From contig JAJQDI010000015.1 in the NCBI GenBank assembly GCA_021202275.1, positions 36,537-100,536 of the forward strand: 64,000 bases of DNA. Direction: 5' to 3'. This document shows, in pieces, positions 62,001 to 64,000 of the stretch. Both the position numbers and the translations under genes were made by a program. This stretch comes from Bacteroides sp. GTDB taxonomy: Bacteria > Bacteroidota > Bacteroidia > Bacteroidales > Bacteroidaceae. The first letter of the stretch is position 1. Each line of letters opens with the position of its first letter. The notes beneath the pieces were generated by a model that was not told the origin of the DNA, did not search any database, and worked only from the letters and a program-made list of their open reading frames with translations.

Positions 62001-63717
62001 CACACGTTGGGCATACAATGGCGCTACCTGGTACGATACGCAGGATCTGATCCCAGACCAGACAGTCGAAGCGTATGACGGTCTCCCTCTTATAGATGGT
62101 GAGGCTAGCAAAGGCCTGGCAAATCAATATGCACGGGGAGATCACAGACACCCGACAGATACCTCCCGGGCAAGTGCCGCCGAACTGACAACTACCAACC
62201 TGGCCCTCTCCGGACTACAGACTGAAGTATCAGGTTATCAATCGGCAAACGATGCGAACATTTCCGCGTTGCAGACAGAGGTAGCCGTCAACGAAGCCCA
62301 GATAAGTAGTCTGACAGACAGAGTTGCCACACAGGAAACAACGATCTATACGCTGACAGGCGACGTGGCGACCCATACCGCGGAGATTGCCAATCTGACA
62401 AGTCGAGTGGACTCCGGCAAAACCCATATCGGAACGCTTCAGACACAGACAGCACAATTAGGTAAAGACCTGGATAAACTCTCTGTAGAAGTAGCGGATA
62501 TCGACAGCCGTGTATTGACAAACAAAAACGATATCGCGACTTTGCAAAGCCAGTACAACGAACAGGAACATTTCCGCGGATTCTACCTGAGTACAGTCGA
62601 AGTGACCTCACTCAAAGCCAAAGCCGGTGACTACGCCTGGAATTCCGAAACAGGTACCGTATGGGTATATGACATAGAGATCCCGTCATGGACAGACAGT
62701 GGTGTGGCTATTCCCGTACAAGCTGTCTTCGCCGCTACCGCGTTTCCTCTGCAGGATGGAGTAGCCAGCGCGGGTGAATCGTCTGACTACGCAAGAGGCG
62801 ATCACAGACACCCTACGGACAACACCCGGGCAAGTGTCAAAGAACTGACCGAATCCAACAACCGGATCGCAGTACTGGAAACTTCGGCTGAAGACCACGA
62901 AATACGCATATCCGGACTGGAAGAAGATAGTTCTACACACAATTCAGACATTTCAGCGCTGCAAATCTCAGTCTCTGACCAGCAAGACCGTGTGACCGGA
63001 CTTGAGACCCAAGCAAACGATCACGCAGACCGCATTGCATCCCTGGAAGAGGATGTGACAATCCATACATCGGATATCCAGTCCGTAGCGGATCGTACGA
63101 CTACGCTCGAGGAAATGAGTGCCGGACATGACTCGGATATTTCAGCGTTGCAGACCGCAACCGCTGATCATGAGGAGCGTATAGCAGAATTAGAATCCGG
63201 AAACAGTGACCTCTCCAATGTGGTAACGTTAGACTCCACGCAGGAGATAACAGGCACGAAGATCTTTACAAATGCGATATGGGCAGAAAGAGGTGTATAC
63301 ACAAACAGTATTATGCCAATGGACGGAGCGCTGGTATTAGGATCTTTAAATGACGAGGTTAGAATATCAGGAAATCTCACGATGTTTGGACATTTAAATG
63401 CTGCTGATGCCCAGAACATTGCATCTTTTAATAAGATTCAAGCTACGAAAGGGGAGATAAAGGATCTGAGCGTAGGAGAAGAGTTACTCGTTGCATCCGG
63501 CAATATAAAGATAGGTGATATAAGTTTAGATGAATATATAAACAATAAAATCACTGAGGCTTTAGAGAACGCATTGACTATCAAATCCATTGCAGACCGT
63601 ACATCGACTCTTGAGTCACAGATAAACGGATATACCCTTTTAATGGTGACACAAGATGAATTCGACGCTATTACAGCTAAGGAGCCGAATACTATTTACT
63701 ATGTAAAAGAGGAATAA
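59095..63717 (+). CDS. Long phage tail fibre with coiled-coil repeats
   Basis: A 1540-residue fibre. The N-terminus MSCCNNKHPHHPNKFIDVTC is Cys/His-rich and probably attaches to the tail. Most of the protein consists of trimeric-coiled-coil-type heptads (ISELQTTVSQNIIDIVEIQ, LESQ and LQSD turns) interrupted by four globular insertions with the pattern FRGYYETTGEITAIENPAEG ... YAWNAETGTVWLYNGTTW ... YARGDHQHPSDDS. The second and third insertions are nearly identical in DNA. Near residue 1360 it has VVTLDSTQEITGTKIF, a fibre motif, and it ends AITAKEPNTIYYVKEE. It should bind the host surface. Internal duplication has lengthened it. Confidence 0.85.
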   Translation: MSCCNNKHPHHPNKFIDVTCAKPKPWDEVPALLGLNECGNIVPTEKPEYELSEEDREKLDGMVTDGDGKKALFNDGTYKEVYTKEQSDAITEGLEERIAQNADAIADNAGAIDDLRNEVADNYLALAGNSEQTSITGDVYTAARIVARQNSPEGTQYRVMIDGTEAGYERFGSSMAQTDLRSAGRPTVNTSNEIAYLSEVEAVQEEVYISVTNLTEAIHTVQENLDSAVEDLSDSIQQVQQNVEGVASDLSALAIRVDATEAGIEENATSLTDLRTATESAFETVHASLDSLDERVTNNEADIALHTSDIEALREDLASRELFRGYYETTGEITAIENPAEGNYAWNAETGTVWLYNGTTWVDSTIRIPDQTVEAYDALPRMDGEGDAGSTNRYARGDHQHPSDDSKADLTELDNYLSLEGNTQASRMTGDLWMATGQMVRLTNSGKSGLRQNADENVTELVSNGVGGIHLIAPNGTVKYNGEEIAIKSDLTNATTDISELQSAVETNTGNIAVLQSDVAGHTQAISVLQNTTSENVEDITVLQSAVAENTDTISELQTTVSQNIIDIVEIQTHVTNNTEDVAGLQTTVSKNSEAILTLQSDIADNTDAIQANATSLSDLQAATEVALDTVNASLDNLDQRATRNEADIALNVSEIEALRDDLASRELFRGYYEATTEITAIENPVEGNYAWNAETGTVWLYNGTTWADSEIKIPDQTVEAYDALPRMDGEGDAGSTNRYARGDHQHPSDDSKADLTELDNYLSLEGNTQASRMTGDLWMATGQMVRLTNSGKSGLRQNADENVTELVSNGVGGIHLIAPNGTVKYNGEEIAIKSDLTNATTDISELQSAVETNTGNIAALQSDMEDNANGISALQSAVSKNAGDILVLRSDVEDNSTEINEVATVVSQHIIEIQNNASDIAAHTSDIASIREELASQEHFRGYLATTTEITAIHDPKTGDYAYNAETGTRWAYNGATWYDTQDLIPDQTVEAYDGLPLIDGEASKGLANQYARGDHRHPTDTSRASAAELTTTNLALSGLQTEVSGYQSANDANISALQTEVAVNEAQISSLTDRVATQETTIYTLTGDVATHTAEIANLTSRVDSGKTHIGTLQTQTAQLGKDLDKLSVEVADIDSRVLTNKNDIATLQSQYNEQEHFRGFYLSTVEVTSLKAKAGDYAWNSETGTVWVYDIEIPSWTDSGVAIPVQAVFAATAFPLQDGVASAGESSDYARGDHRHPTDNTRASVKELTESNNRIAVLETSAEDHEIRISGLEEDSSTHNSDISALQISVSDQQDRVTGLETQANDHADRIASLEEDVTIHTSDIQSVADRTTTLEEMSAGHDSDISALQTATADHEERIAELESGNSDLSNVVTLDSTQEITGTKIFTNAIWAERGVYTNSIMPMDGALVLGSLNDEVRISGNLTMFGHLNAADAQNIASFNKIQATKGEIKDLSVGEELLVASGNIKIGDISLDEYINNKITEALENALTIKSIADRTSTLESQINGYTLLMVTQDEFDAITAKEPNTIYYVKEE
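60043..60632 (+). repeat. Fibre gene direct repeat, copy 1
   Basis: About 590 bases repeated at 61081-61670, 1038 bases (346 codons) away in the same frame. The stretch from about 60206 to 60630 is almost identical in the two copies. Gene conversion or recent duplication is likely. Confidence 0.85.
61081..61670 (+). repeat. Fibre gene direct repeat, copy 2
   Basis: Second copy of the 590-base repeat at 60043-60632. The 5' part has synonymous and non-synonymous changes (GNYAWNAETG kept), while the 3' part is almost unchanged. Confidence 0.85.
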
Positions 63718-63718
63718 T

Positions 63719-64000
63719 ATGCTCTATAAAGGCTCAGACAGCATCACCGACATATATGTCGGTGATGCTAAAATCAGTAAGATCTATACAGGGGATCGTA
63801 TAGCATGGAGGAGAAAACCAAAAGAGAGTAAAATCATACAAACCCATGTGACAAATGGTACATTCCATCACGCTGCTTTGTCATCCGATGGTATTCTTTA
63901 TTTCTGCAGCATGGACGATACCGGCATCTGGAAACTTGAACCCAATGGGAATATTCAACAGACTAATGTGACAAGTGGTACATTCTATCATGCTGCTCTG
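63719..64000 (+). CDS. Tail-associated repeat (beta-propeller-like) protein, 5' part
   Basis: The frame starts at ATG 63719, overlapping the spacer after the fibre stop, and is open to the window end (94 codons seen). The N-terminus has SITDIYVGDAKISKIYTGDR, the same short module as the DUF285-like protein at 44074. Then repeats of about 37 residues begin: THVTNGTFHHAALSSDG ... GIWKLEPNGNIQ, then TNVTSGTFYHAAL. The repeat resembles a bladed propeller (one WKLEPNG strand per blade). It probably adds another receptor-binding or sheath component to the fibre. Confidence 0.6.
   Translation, partial: MLYKGSDSITDIYVGDAKISKIYTGDRIAWRRKPKESKIIQTHVTNGTFHHAALSSDGILYFCSMDDTGIWKLEPNGNIQQTNVTSGTFYHAAL

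Overview
The window looks like chromosome of a Bacteroidales bacterium (gut Bacteroides/Parabacteroides type) with the left part of a tailed prophage at its right-hand side. The evidence is a SusC/SusD pair, a class III fructose-1,6-bisphosphatase, BACON-type domains, a queuosine precursor pair, and many promoters of the Bacteroidetes form TTTG-N19..21-TAnnTTTG. Genus cannot be fixed from the sequence alone.

Host part (1 to about 36.4 kb). It runs: end of a GDP-L-fucose synthase; an acyl-CoA synthetase; a repeat-rich surface protein; a frameshifted Old Yellow Enzyme; fbp; a YidE/AspT-type transporter; a conserved unknown; a broken lysine 2,3-aminomutase-like gene; a uracil-DNA glycosylase-family protein; an ArsC/Spx-like protein; tRNA-Trp; two adjacent M20 peptidase paralogues, one frameshifted and one without metal ligands; a SusC/SusD pair; queD/queE; a phosphodiester glycosidase-family protein; a DUF454 protein; a nucleosidase; a regulator/membrane protein pair; a coiled-coil protein with zapA and rny; two paralogous proteins of 44 to 46 residues; a lipoprotein; an MFS transporter overlapping dinB; and an SDR pseudogene. 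Long intergenic stretches hold inverted-repeat elements and a phased palindrome array.

Prophage part (about 37 kb to the window end). A repressor on the minus strand faces a rightward operon, with three copies of a 12-bp palindrome in and beside the repressor gene. The early genes include a winged-helix replication protein with an in-gene 12-bp iteron array and a DnaA domain IV-like protein. A sigma-like protein split over two ORFs and a small membrane protein follow. The structural genes come in an unusual order: terminase, tail chaperone, gp10-like protein, a DUF285-like repeat protein, tail/adhesion proteins with BACON-like domains, tape measure, two duplicated lipoprotein morons, prohead protease, scaffold, capsid, a tube-like protein and a 1540-residue repeat fibre. 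No portal, integrase or lysis gene is visible.

At least ten genes are interrupted by single-base indels, nearly all in homopolymers of five to eight bases, including capsid, tape measure and a tail gene. Residual homopolymer sequencing error is the simplest explanation; a mutator background or a decaying prophage are alternatives. Two genes (kamA-like, SDR) also carry in-frame TAG codons and look truly decayed.
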